Shown here: positions 15,892 through 24,327 of the stretch, piece after piece
Layout of the letters: each line of letters starts with the position of its first letter
Position numbering within the stretch: position 1 is the stretch's first letter
DNA from: Laspinema sp. D2d
GTDB taxonomy: Bacteria > Cyanobacteriota > Cyanobacteriia > Cyanobacteriales > Laspinemataceae
DNA length: 64,000 nucleotides
Assembly (NCBI RefSeq): GCF_025370755.1
Contig: NZ_JAMXFC010000017.1
Location: forward strand, 2,540-66,539
Reading direction: 5' to 3'
Notes under the pieces: model-generated
The model's database searches: none
Told to the model about the DNA's origin: nothing
What the model saw: only the letters and a program-made list of their open reading frames with translations
Position numbers and translations under genes: made by a program

Positions 15892-16108
15892 GCGGCGAAA
15901 AATTGCCTGAAATCAATGATTTTAGGTCCTAAGTTAGTCTGAAGTTCATCAACTCGATTTTCCTGAAACCTAGGAAATTTTGGTGTAAGTAACAGTGGTT
16001 TTTGGGGTCTTAGCCTCGGGATTTATTCCCTTTTCATTCTAACGAAACATTATAGGCCCTAACGTCAGTATTCAAGAGTTTTAGGGATTACCATCAACAG
16101 GAAGAAAT

Positions 16109-16915
16109 ATGTCTGCAAATAACGCCCACATCAAACGCTTGTTGGCAACGAAACAATGTCAAGGTGGGGACCTCCGAGATGCCCACTTAACTCGGCTCAA
16201 TCTTAGTGGCGCTGACTTGAGCGGTGCTAAGTTGATGTTTGCCAACCTCAACGGCACTAATCTGAGTAATGCCAACTTAAGCGGAGCCGAGCTCAGTTTT
16301 GCAAATTTTGTGGCCGCTGACCTCATGAGTAGCGACCTAAGCGGGGTTGACGCTAAAGGCGTCAACTTCCTTGATGCCAAGCTGAATCACGCCCAACTCG
16401 GCGGTGCTGATTTGGTCTTTGCCAATTTAGTCAATACGAACCTAGAAGAAGCTAACCTCAGTGGGGCTTCTCTCGAAGGGGCGAATTTAATTGGGGCCAA
16501 TCTCAATAACACTCAGATGAATGGGATTAACCTCTCGGGTGCCAATCTCGGCCATGCTCAAATTCGGAACGCCAATTTATCCAATGCGGACTTGAGTAAT
16601 GCCCGGTTAGTGGAAGCGGACTTGAGTGATGCCAATCTCTCCGGGGTGAATTTGAGAAACGCTAATTTATTAAATGCCAACCTCAATGGTGCTAATCTCA
16701 CAGGTGCTGATTTGACCGGCGCAAATCTAGCTCAGGCGAAGCTCGATGGTGCGATCGGTCTGTACCAGGACAATTTGGTAGGAATGCGCCCGCCCGATCG
16801 CCCTCCTGCATCCCACAATCATCCCAATATGTCTTACGTCAGCGTTCTCCAAACCAATTCCCTGCACTCGTCATCCAATCATCTCGGCCTCCCTCGTCCG
16901 GGGTTGCCGTCTTAA
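16109..16915 (+). CDS. Pentapeptide-repeat protein
   Basis: 268 residues, ATG with an AGGAAG site 5 bases upstream. Residues ~20-215 consist almost entirely of A(D/N)LXX pentapeptides (for example ANLSGADLS, ANLNGANLTGADLTGANL), predicted to form a right-handed quadrilateral beta-helix with about ten coils. The last ~50 residues are non-repetitive, Pro/Ser/His-rich and probably disordered. No signal peptide, so cytosolic. Cyanobacteria have many such proteins with mostly unknown functions; a gyrase-protecting role should not be assumed. A perfect hairpin follows directly downstream. Confidence 0.9.
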   Translation: MSANNAHIKRLLATKQCQGGDLRDAHLTRLNLSGADLSGAKLMFANLNGTNLSNANLSGAELSFANFVAADLMSSDLSGVDAKGVNFLDAKLNHAQLGGADLVFANLVNTNLEEANLSGASLEGANLIGANLNNTQMNGINLSGANLGHAQIRNANLSNADLSNARLVEADLSDANLSGVNLRNANLLNANLNGANLTGADLTGANLAQAKLDGAIGLYQDNLVGMRPPDRPPASHNHPNMSYVSVLQTNSLHSSSNHLGLPRPGLPS

Positions 16916-16929
16916 TGAAGTTAGGCAGC

Positions 16930-16961
16930 AGTCTAGCCCAGTATGGCTACTGGGCTAGACT
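16930..16961 (+). terminator. Perfect 14-bp hairpin downstream of the pentapeptide gene
   Basis: AGTCTAGCCCAGTA / TACTGGGCTAGACT with a TGGC loop, starting ~14 bases after the stop codon. Only a short T stretch follows, so it may be a 3'-end stabiliser as much as a terminator. Confidence 0.55.
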
Positions 16962-17139
16962 GTTATCACAGGGCTGGTTCTGGGAAGAGGTGGCTGGAGA
17001 TTTCCCTCTTCTTGAGCGATCGCCTGCCCTCATGTTCGCAATGGATTTCCTTCGTCATCTGAATGACTATCGGTCCGTTCAATTCCGACAGCTACAGTTT
17101 TTCATCAGGTCATCTACTCCGTGCGATCGCCGCTTCACC

Positions 17140-17319
17140 TTACCGTCCACTCCCACGATGGGGGGCTATTTCTTCCCCCGATTCTAGTCTTGCTGATAAT
17201 ACCTGTGTGTTGAACTCGGAACGCGACAGCTCTAAACTGTGAGATTCACGCCCAGAGAAGTTTGCCGCTAAACCCAGTAAGAACAGGCTACAGAAAATAA
17301 TCGAAAAGTAGCTACGCAT
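17140..17319 (-). CDS. Possible small exported/membrane peptide
   Basis: 59 residues from the ATG of MRSYFSIIFCSLFLLGLAANF; a TTG two codons upstream is also possible. The N-terminus is a good signal peptide or single membrane helix, followed by a Ser/Glu/Arg-rich polar tail. No clear ribosome site is present. It faces the 3' side of the pentapeptide gene in an otherwise empty stretch. Coding status is uncertain. Confidence 0.3.
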   Translation of the reverse strand: MRSYFSIIFCSLFLLGLAANFSGRESHSLELSRSEFNTQVLSARLESGEEIAPHRGSGR

Positions 17320-17618
17320 ATCCAAGATCCGTTTCAGAGCTTCTCTTACTCCTTACGAAATCTCGAATTTTTATCAGTTTAAATAGTCAATAAAAATAAT
17401 TAAATTACCTACATTTATAGATTCTTTTTTATATTTTTAGAAAAAATCCGGTAATTTTTTTTTCATACGGAATCCGGTTTTGAAAGGTCTATAAAACCCA
17501 CACCTATCCATAGTGGGGCTATACGGACTTAGCCCCCCTGCGCGGCGTCAGAGAGAAAATCGACTTTTAGCCACCGGATTTGGTATGATTGCAAAAATGC
17601 TAAATTGGAAATAAACTT

Positions 17619-17650
17619 AAAAAAAAATTAAGGAGCGCTAACTGCGCCCC
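17619..17650 (-). terminator. Intrinsic terminator after the small conserved gene
   Basis: On the minus strand a 7-bp stem GGGGCGC / GCGCTCC (one G-U pair) is followed within a few bases by nine T. It lies ~50 bp after the stop codon of the gene at 17698-18003. Confidence 0.7.
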
Positions 17651-17697
17651 CTAAAAAACATCCCGATCGCCCGGATTCTCAATCCTAAATTTTCGGT

Positions 17698-18003
17698 TTA
17701 TTTGCCACCGTAGTAGAAGGCGATTTCTTTCTCTTTTAAAGGAGCAAAGTCAGCCTTGATCAGCATCTGGTCGAGTTCATCTTGAGCGATATGTTTCGCC
17801 CCAATCCGCACAATGCGCGATCGCATGGTATTGGAAACACCACTGCGCTGCCGTCCCGCCTCTAGTCCCATTACCTGATTGTACAGATCCAGTTTGGCCT
17901 CGGGAATGGGAGAACCATCAAAATCAATTCCTTTGGCGATCGCCACATCGATCGCATCTGCGCCGGTGGTACTCTCCGCAACTGGCTTGTTTTCGCTCGT
18001 CAT
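17698..18003 (-). CDS. Small conserved cyanobacterial-type protein of unknown function
   Basis: 101 residues from the ATG of MTSENKP; a GTG two codons earlier is possible. Soluble and mostly helical. The segment LYNQVMGLEAGRQRSGVSNTMRSR and the C-terminal LKEKEIAFYYGGK look strongly constrained, so this is very likely a real gene, but I do not recognise the family. It is the last gene of a minus-strand run after coaBC, with a gap of ~70 bp, and is followed by an intrinsic terminator. No catalytic motif visible. Confidence 0.75.
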   Translation of the reverse strand: MTSENKPVAESTTGADAIDVAIAKGIDFDGSPIPEAKLDLYNQVMGLEAGRQRSGVSNTMRSRIVRIGAKHIAQDELDQMLIKADFAPLKEKEIAFYYGGK

Positions 18004-18074
18004 AAACACTCTTGAGGTGAAAGATTACCCCAGCATTCTACCAAGTTGCGTCCCCTCGCCATCTACCCAAAGAC

Positions 18075-19349
18075 TTACCGGGAAAGAGACTGGATAAAAT
18101 CAAAGACGTGATGGGCCAATTTCAACTTACTACAGGGGGCGATCGCCTGTTGTCGTCCCCTGGCATCAATCATCACCGCCTGATTACTATCACTCCCAAA
18201 CCCCGCATTTGGACGATCAATCGGATTAGCAACGATCGCATCTAATTTCTTGCGGCGCAACTTCTCAAGGGCGGGGGTGACAATATCCCCCGTTTGCGCT
18301 GCAAACCCAATTAACCACTGATGGGATTGCTTACATTCCCCCAATTGTGCGATAATATCAGGCACTGATTCTAAGGGTAAACTCTCCGGCAGCGCCTGTT
18401 TCGGTAACTTGTGCGAATGAAACTGTACCGGCCTAACATCCGCCACAGCTGCCGCCATCACTGTAATATCTGACTCTGGAAAAAATTCTAACATCGCCTG
18501 CTGCATCTCTTCAGCGCGAGTCACCGCCACGATCCGAGCACCCGGTATCAACTCTTGAAACCCTGGGGACATCGCCCCTCCTACAAACGTCACATCAGCC
18601 CCACGATGGAGCGCACAGCGTGCTAAAGCAATACCCATTTTGCCCGTAGCGGGATTGCCGATAAACCGGACTGGATCAAAATGCTCCCGGGTACTTCCGG
18701 CACCGATTAACACCCGTTGACCGACTAAATCCTGCTTTCCCTGGGTATGCAAGACCGATTCCAAATGGGCTAAAATTCGCTCCGGTTCCGCCATACGCCC
18801 TGTTCCGACGCGATCGCAAGCCAGCAGTCCTGAACCGGGTGCAATGCCGTGAAATCGCAACTCCTGGATCACCTGTTCCCAATTGCGTTGAGTCACCGAC
18901 TGATTCCACATTTCCGTATTCATCGCCGGGGCCAGTAAAATCGGACAAGTGGAAGCCAGAACCGTATTGGTGAGCAGATTATCCGCCATTCCCGTTGCCA
19001 ACTTCGCCAAGGTATTCGCCGTCAGAGGCGCAATCACCAAAACCTCCGCCCATTCCCCCAATTCAATATGTAAGGGTCTGGAATGGACGGGTTGCCAGAA
19101 GTTGGCATCGGTATAGGCGGGATGACGACAAAGGGTAGTCACCGTCAAAGGGGTAATAAATTCCTGTGCACCGCCGGTTAGAATCGCCCGAACCTGCGCC
19201 CCCGCTTTCGCCAGGGTTGAGATGGCATCACAAACTTTATAGGCGGCAATTCCGCCGGTGATGCCTAGCAGAATCCGTCTATTCTCAAATGAAGAAGGCA
19301 CGAGGAGGTTTCCCCCCTGAATGCCTGTCCGGTTAACGTCCTCACTCAT
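18075..19349 (-). CDS. coaBC: CoaBC: phosphopantothenoylcysteine decarboxylase / phosphopantothenate-cysteine ligase
   Basis: 424 residues, typical length. It joins cysteine to 4'-phosphopantothenate and decarboxylates the product, two steps of coenzyme A synthesis. The N-terminal flavoprotein half (~25-200) has [13 protein letters not shown], the substrate-binding PAMNTEMW and the reactive-Cys loop [13 protein letters not shown]. The C-terminal ligase half (~210-424) has [24 protein letters not shown] and AAVADVRP. A ~20-residue variable N-terminal extension precedes the conserved part, so the true start may be a little downstream. The gene follows the 70-residue protein at 19371-19583 by ~21 bp and is probably co-transcribed. 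Confidence 0.95.
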   Translation of the reverse strand: MSEDVNRTGIQGGNLLVPSSFENRRILLGITGGIAAYKVCDAISTLAKAGAQVRAILTGGAQEFITPLTVTTLCRHPAYTDANFWQPVHSRPLHIELGEWAEVLVIAPLTANTLAKLATGMADNLLTNTVLASTCPILLAPAMNTEMWNQSVTQRNWEQVIQELRFHGIAPGSGLLACDRVGTGRMAEPERILAHLESVLHTQGKQDLVGQRVLIGAGSTREHFDPVRFIGNPATGKMGIALARCALHRGADVTFVGGAMSPGFQELIPGARIVAVTRAEEMQQAMLEFFPESDITVMAAAVADVRPVQFHSHKLPKQALPESLPLESVPDIIAQLGECKQSHQWLIGFAAQTGDIVTPALEKLRRKKLDAIVANPIDRPNAGFGSDSNQAVMIDARGRQQAIAPCSKLKLAHHVFDFIQSLSR

Positions 19350-19370
19350 AGTTGAGGCTAACTCCAGAGG

Positions 19371-19583
19371 TTACCCTTCATCGTAAGGTTGCAAGTCCAA
19401 CAAATAGATGTAAGGTTCAACGAGTTCTGGACGACGAAAGGCGATCGCGCGTAGCAGATGCCAATCATTCAAGCCCTCAAACGGATCGGCATAATCATCT
19501 AGTTCAAGACGGATAGCGAGTTTCTCGATATCAGCCTCCGTCATCGAAGTAATATCCTGAGTGAAAATGGTCGTCGCTCCCAT
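19371..19583 (-). CDS. Small cyanobacterial protein, DUF2555-like
   Basis: 70 residues. The start is set at the ATG of MGATTIF because GGAGG lies 8 bases upstream; the ORF has another ATG five codons earlier. The pattern LAIRLELDDYADPFEGLNDWHLLRAIAFRRPELVEPYIYLLDL, given here only as its key parts LELDDY, FEGLNDWHLLRA and RPELVEPY, matches what I remember as DUF2555, a short family restricted to cyanobacteria and plastids. Function unknown. It immediately precedes coaBC on the same strand. Confidence 0.75.
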   Translation of the reverse strand: MGATTIFTQDITSMTEADIEKLAIRLELDDYADPFEGLNDWHLLRAIAFRRPELVEPYIYLLDLQPYDEG

Positions 19584-19681
19584 CGTTCGCCCCTCCATTA
19601 TGTATGAGCACTTGGATCTAGCAAAGCAAGTCCGCTACAAGAGTAGATTGTACTCTAATTGACCGAGTTGCAACCTAAATC

Positions 19682-20359
19682 TTAAGGCTTATTAATATTC
19701 GTCGGTTCTGATGCCGGAAAAATTTCCTCAATAAAGCCTTGCATCACCTCCATTTGTTCCGGCAAAATAGAATGACCCATTCTCCATTCTCGATATTGCA
19801 CCGCTACCCCCAGAGCTTGGAACACTTCCCACGCCTGATGAGCCGCGCTTAGGGGAACTACGGGGTCCTCGGTGCCATGCATGATTAAGGTGGGGGGGAG
19901 GCGATCGCCCATTGGTTGGGGTTCACAATGTAAGTACCCACTCATGGACACTAAACCGGCTAAGGGTAACCGCAGTCCCACATCTAAAGTCATCGCCCCG
20001 CCTTGGGAAAACCCGCTTAATAGGGTTTGTTCCAGGGGCACGCCGGTACTCCCTTCGAGCGATCGCAGCCACATCGTCAATATTTCCTGACTTTCGGGTA
20101 ACTTCTGATAATTGGGGCTGTTCAGGTCATACCACATTCTGCCTTCGAGAACCTGGGGATGGGGGAAAGGCGCATTGGGAAACAGAAACAGAAAGTCGGG
20201 GAAATGGAGCAGAGAGGCTAAGGAGGCTAAATCCTGGCTATTAGCACCCCATCCGTGAAGCATGACAATAATACCTGTCGGAGGTTTGCCGCTAGTCGGT
20301 GGAATGGCGATCGCTTCTAAAGACAAGGGGAGAGTTCCTTTAATTTGAATATTTTGCAC
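19682..20359 (-). CDS. Carboxylesterase/phospholipase family alpha/beta hydrolase
   Basis: 225 residues. Alpha/beta-hydrolase features in order: oxyanion-type VMLHGWGAN (~31-39), nucleophile elbow GFSQGG (~116-121), acid in HGTEDPVVP (~165) and catalytic His in WRMGHSI (~200). The pattern matches the acyl-protein-thioesterase/YpfH-like carboxylesterase group. Cytosolic, no signal peptide. The apparent start is GTG with a GAGG directly abutting it, so the true start is uncertain. Substrate unknown. It stands ~100 bp upstream of the DUF2555-like gene on the same strand. Confidence 0.85.
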   Translation of the reverse strand: MQNIQIKGTLPLSLEAIAIPPTSGKPPTGIIVMLHGWGANSQDLASLASLLHFPDFLFLFPNAPFPHPQVLEGRMWYDLNSPNYQKLPESQEILTMWLRSLEGSTGVPLEQTLLSGFSQGGAMTLDVGLRLPLAGLVSMSGYLHCEPQPMGDRLPPTLIMHGTEDPVVPLSAAHQAWEVFQALGVAVQYREWRMGHSILPEQMEVMQGFIEEIFPASEPTNINKP

Positions 20360-20416
20360 CCTCTATCTTAATATTCCCGAGGCTGTGGATAGAGTGAACA
20401 GACTACAACAACCGCA

Positions 20417-20486
20417 GAAGAAACCGGGTTTCTGACTCAGGTGGGTTAGTCATTCCTCCCAATGGGATGAAGAAACCGGGTTTCTG
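20417..20486. repeat. Two copies of a short palindromic repeat
   Basis: GAAGAAACCGGGTTTCTG occurs at 20417-20434 and 20469-20486 (52-bp spacing); its core AGAAACC-GGGTTTCT is palindromic. A variant lies at 60890-60907. These are dispersed short repeats placed between genes. Confidence 0.75.
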
Positions 20487-20600
20487 AGCTTTACTCTAGT
20501 GGGAGAGAAAGGCGAATCCCCGGAATTGCAGAATTAACGATTCTAAGGAATAATCAATTAAACAAGGCTCGGTTTTCCTAAAATCATTTGACGCGGGTTT

Positions 20601-23600
20601 ATGCCAACATTTAACTCCAGCTCCTGTACTCCGGGAATCCGCCGATTCACTGTCGCCCTGTGTTGTCTCACTGGGATTGTTACCATTGGCCCTAGTTACG
20701 CCCAAATCATTCCTGATACGACCCTGCCCCTCAATTCGATCGTTACCCCCAGTGGAACAATCTTGACTATTGATGGAGGTACCGCATCTGGAGCTAATTT
20801 ATTTCATAGTTTTGAGCAGTTTAATCTCCTCACGGGTGAGACTGCTTTATTTAATAATTCCCTAGAAATTCAAAATATCTTCACCCGAATTACTGGGGGT
20901 GGCAGTTCAACGATTGATGGATTAATTCAAGCCAATGGCATTGCCAATCTGTTTTTACTTAATCCTAATGGTATCATTTTTGGACCCAATGCCGCCTTAA
21001 ATCTCGCCGGTTCCTTTGTGGCGAGTACGGCAAACGGGTTTACGTTTGCGGATGGGAGTGAGTTTGCCGCTGTCGGTGGGAAAGTTCAGACCCCCCTATT
21101 GTCAGTGACAGTGCCGGTAGGTTTGCAATATGGGAGCAACTCCCAGGGAATAGAGGTGCAGGGGGCAAACTTGATCCTGCAATCGGGTCAAACTTTGGCA
21201 TTGGCAGGGTCAGAGGTGACGATCGCCTCGGGACAATTGCGAGTACCTGGGGGTCGCGTGGCATTAAATGCGGTGGGGTCAGAAGGGGCGATCGCCTTGA
21301 ATTGGGAGAATGCCGCTGTGACGTTGAACCAAAGTGCCATCGGGGAAACCCCGAATCCAAGGGGTGATATTTCTTTAACCGATAACACGGTGCTCTCGGT
21401 GATTAGCAGTAATGGGGGCGATATTTCCCTCCAGGGACGCAACATCCAGCTATCTGGGGGAAGTCGAATCATCGCCGGGATTCAGACTCAGGAAGGGGGA
21501 CCTAATGCCCAAGGGGGAGAGATTACCCTAGATGCTACCGGCGCGATCACCCTGACTCAACAAAGTGCGATCGGCAACCAAGTCGGGTTTAATGCCACCG
21601 GGAATGGCGGAAATGTCAACGTGAGAGGGCAATCTCTCTCCCTGAGTGAACGATCGCAACTGAGTGCGATTGTCAAAAATGGGGGAGGAAATGCGGGTCA
21701 GGTGTTGATTCAGGTGGCGGAGGGATTAACCCTGACAGGGACAGAAACGGGCATTTTTAGTCTAGTAGAATTCGGGAAAGGCGGCGCGGAACGCAGAGGA
21801 TTGGGGAATAGTGGAGGAATCGAGATCCAAGCGGGAACGGTGGCTTTAACCAATGGCGCACAACTCCAGTCGATCACCCAAAATCAGGGAAATGCAGGCC
21901 CAGTGGTGATTCGCACAACCGAGGGAGTGAGTCTGTCCGGTACCGGGACAGCGATTTTTAATGCGGTGGATCAGATGGGAATTGGCAATAGTGAGGGGAT
22001 TGAGATTGAAGGGCGATCGCTCGTTCTGAGTGAGGGTGCTCAAGTGATTTCCCAAACCCAAGGGATTGGCAATGCCGGTAAAATTGTCCTGCAAGTGAGA
22101 GAGGGAGTTTCCCTGATGGGACAAAGGAGCAGTATTTTTAATAATAGTGCAGGGAACGGGAACACCGATGGGATTGAGATGACTACCGGAACTCTGTCTA
22201 TGAGCGGGGGTGCACAAATTCAAGCTGTTGCCTTGGGTTTGGGGAATGCTGGTCCGGTCAAGATTAACGCCAATGATGCCGTAACTCTGGATGGGGTGAG
22301 AACGGGGATTTTGAGTACGGTTGCCTCTGGAGTGAGAGAGGGAAATAGTGGGGGAATTGACCTTCAGGCGCGATCGCTCTCCCTGAGTGAGGGGGCGCAA
22401 TTGGTGGCGGCTACCTTGGGACTGGGAAATGCTGGTCCCGTTGCGATCCAAGTGCGAGAAGATATTACCCTAACCGGCGCAAATACCGTCATTTTTAGCA
22501 GCGTTGGACCAATACCAAGTAATCCCTTTTCCCTTAATAGCTTCATTCCTACGATTGCCCGAGGAAATAGCGGGGGAATTCAGATGACTGGGCGATCGCT
22601 GTTGATGAGTGACGGCGCACAAATTATCGGTAGTACCTTTGATGCTCAACAGGGCAATGCAGGCAATATTCAAATTGAAATGGCAGACAGAATTTCCATT
22701 CAAGGAAATAACACCCAGCGCAATCCCACCGCTTCGGAACTCATTGTCTCCGTTACCCCGGCAATGCCACTGAGTCTGGTTGAAGATCTGGCAATCGAAG
22801 TCATTGATCCAGGGGTACCCACGATACCCCCAACCTCAACCCCCCCGACTCCTCCGCCAATCTCGCCCCCAACCCCTCCGCCCCCCTCGGTTATAGGTGA
22901 GGCGGGAAAAGGTGCGACGACGGGAATTTTTACCACGGTAGAAACCAATGCTCAGGGAAATGCAGGAAGTATTACTCTCCAATCCCAGACCCTAGAAGTG
23001 AGCCAAGGTGCTCAAATCCAAACTCTAACGAGAGGGGGAGGGAATTCGGGGGACATCCAAATTCAAGTCTCCAATGCGGTTTTCACCGGGGTGAATACTT
23101 TGGGAGATTTTAGTGGATTGGCAAGTACGGTGGAGAAGGATGGAGTCGGCAATGCCGGAGATATTCAAATTAATGCGGATAACCTCGCCGTGACAGGGGG
23201 TGCGGGGATTCAAGCCCTCACCCGAGGAACGGGAAACTCCGGTGAGATTCGCCTGAATATCACCCAGGGAATGACGGTAAGTGGGAGAAGTCCTAATGGG
23301 AGTTTTACCTCTGGGGTGTTTAGTAGTACAGAGGAAACGGCGCAGGGTTCTGGGGGTGGGTTAACGATCGCGACGGACCGATTACAGGTATCCGATGGCG
23401 CTGTTCTGAGTGCCCGTTCAACCACGGCGTTTCCCAGTGGTGAGATTGCGGTGAGGGCGAATCAAATTGACCTCAGCAACGATAGTCAAATTCTCACCAG
23501 TGCGACGGGAGCGGGTGCAGCAGGGAGTATCACCTTAGAAGCAGGGGAACGGGTGACGTTGAGCGATCGCGCGGTGTTATCCTCGGAAACTTCCAGTGGC

Positions 23601-24305
23601 GATCGCGGCAATATTATCTTGCGATCGCCAGACTTGATTTTACGCAATAATAGTCAAATTACTACCAATGCCACGGGTACAGGAACTGGCGGAAATATTA
23701 TCCTCACCACCGATAATATTGTGGCGATTAATAATAGTAACATCACCGCCAATTCTGAACAAGCAGCCGGGGGTGAAGTTATTATTAATACCCAAGGAAT
23801 TTTTGGTGCACAGGCGCGCCGAATAGGCAGTCCTAACACCAGTGATATTACTGCAACTTCTGCTCAGGGTCCGCAATTTGATGGAATTGTCGAAGTGAAT
23901 ACACCGGAAGTTGACCCGACATCAGGGTTAGTGGATTTACCCGTAAATTTGGGAGATTTGAGCAATGTTGTGGTACAGAATTGTTCGGCTGAGAATACCT
24001 CTCAAAGTAGCTTTGTGGTGACAGGTAGAGGGGGTTTACCACCGAGTCCCAATGATGCGATCGCCCCGGAGTCCACCTTAATTGATTTAGGTGACCCTTC
24101 CCCGGCAACTAGGTCAAACTCCAGGGAGGGATTTCCTCCCCGGATTAGCGCAATGGGAATCAATCCGGTGGAAATTTCCCGAGAATTGGTAGAAGCGCAG
24201 GGGTGGTCTCGGGATAATCAAGGTAAAATTAAGCTAGTGGCAGAAGTACCAATCCGAGAACTACGGCAACCCTTGGGGATTGTACCACCCCCGTGTAACC
24301 CATGA
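20601..24305 (+). CDS. Two-partner-secretion (filamentous haemagglutinin N-terminal) exoprotein
   Basis: 1234 residues. A signal peptide (~residues 12-35, ending SYAQ) is followed by a TPS/haemagglutination-activity domain (~36-290) with the typical NGIANLFLLNPNGIIFGPNA. A long beta-helix of repeated (G)NAG.I.I/LSEGAQ/GNSGGI units follows (~290-1080), interrupted near residues 735-760 by a Pro/Thr-rich linker. The cyanobacterial C-terminal region has NCS and a final short motif with two Cys-free proline turns. Likely exported by an Omp85-type TpsB partner, which is not encoded nearby. Function could be adhesion or outer-envelope association. It ends with a 3' overlap into the extended reading frame of the following ABC transporter. 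Confidence 0.9.
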   Translation: MPTFNSSSCTPGIRRFTVALCCLTGIVTIGPSYAQIIPDTTLPLNSIVTPSGTILTIDGGTASGANLFHSFEQFNLLTGETALFNNSLEIQNIFTRITGGGSSTIDGLIQANGIANLFLLNPNGIIFGPNAALNLAGSFVASTANGFTFADGSEFAAVGGKVQTPLLSVTVPVGLQYGSNSQGIEVQGANLILQSGQTLALAGSEVTIASGQLRVPGGRVALNAVGSEGAIALNWENAAVTLNQSAIGETPNPRGDISLTDNTVLSVISSNGGDISLQGRNIQLSGGSRIIAGIQTQEGGPNAQGGEITLDATGAITLTQQSAIGNQVGFNATGNGGNVNVRGQSLSLSERSQLSAIVKNGGGNAGQVLIQVAEGLTLTGTETGIFSLVEFGKGGAERRGLGNSGGIEIQAGTVALTNGAQLQSITQNQGNAGPVVIRTTEGVSLSGTGTAIFNAVDQMGIGNSEGIEIEGRSLVLSEGAQVISQTQGIGNAGKIVLQVREGVSLMGQRSSIFNNSAGNGNTDGIEMTTGTLSMSGGAQIQAVALGLGNAGPVKINANDAVTLDGVRTGILSTVASGVREGNSGGIDLQARSLSLSEGAQLVAATLGLGNAGPVAIQVREDITLTGANTVIFSSVGPIPSNPFSLNSFIPTIARGNSGGIQMTGRSLLMSDGAQIIGSTFDAQQGNAGNIQIEMADRISIQGNNTQRNPTASELIVSVTPAMPLSLVEDLAIEVIDPGVPTIPPTSTPPTPPPISPPTPPPPSVIGEAGKGATTGIFTTVETNAQGNAGSITLQSQTLEVSQGAQIQTLTRGGGNSGDIQIQVSNAVFTGVNTLGDFSGLASTVEKDGVGNAGDIQINADNLAVTGGAGIQALTRGTGNSGEIRLNITQGMTVSGRSPNGSFTSGVFSSTEETAQGSGGGLTIATDRLQVSDGAVLSARSTTAFPSGEIAVRANQIDLSNDSQILTSATGAGAAGSITLEAGERVTLSDRAVLSSETSSGDRGNIILRSPDLILRNNSQITTNATGTGTGGNIILTTDNIVAINNSNITANSEQAAGGEVIINTQGIFGAQARRIGSPNTSDITATSAQGPQFDGIVEVNTPEVDPTSGLVDLPVNLGDLSNVVVQNCSAENTSQSSFVVTGRGGLPPSPNDAIAPESTLIDLGDPSPATRSNSREGFPPRISAMGINPVEISRELVEAQGWSRDNQGKIKLVAEVPIRELRQPLGIVPPPCNP

Positions 24306-24327
24306 GCAAGAGGCATTGAGATCAACG

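Larger units (their letters stand above)
13790..16108. other. 2.3-kb gene desert, apparently RNA-rich
   Basis: No convincing protein gene. The region holds three copies of a short transcript-like module (two on minus at 14170-14221 and 14429-14480, one on plus at 15537-15580), a promoter/terminator-bounded structured unit (14648-14892), and hairpins at 13863-13887 and 15852-15891. A 272-codon ORF at 15092-15910 runs across the third module and has no ribosome site, so it was not called. Confidence 0.6.

Noticed and set aside
15092-15910. 272-codon ORF (plus) in the gene desert
   Set aside because: No ribosome site, composition does not look like a protein, and it runs across the third short RNA module and its terminator.
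16915-17187. 90-codon ORF overlapping the pentapeptide stop
   Set aside because: It covers the perfect 14-bp hairpin and has no ribosome site of its own; better explained as the 3' region.
22800-22890. Possible frameshift at the Pro-rich stretch of the exoprotein
   Set aside because: The reading frame continues without interruption on both sides, and the proline tract is a plausible linker.
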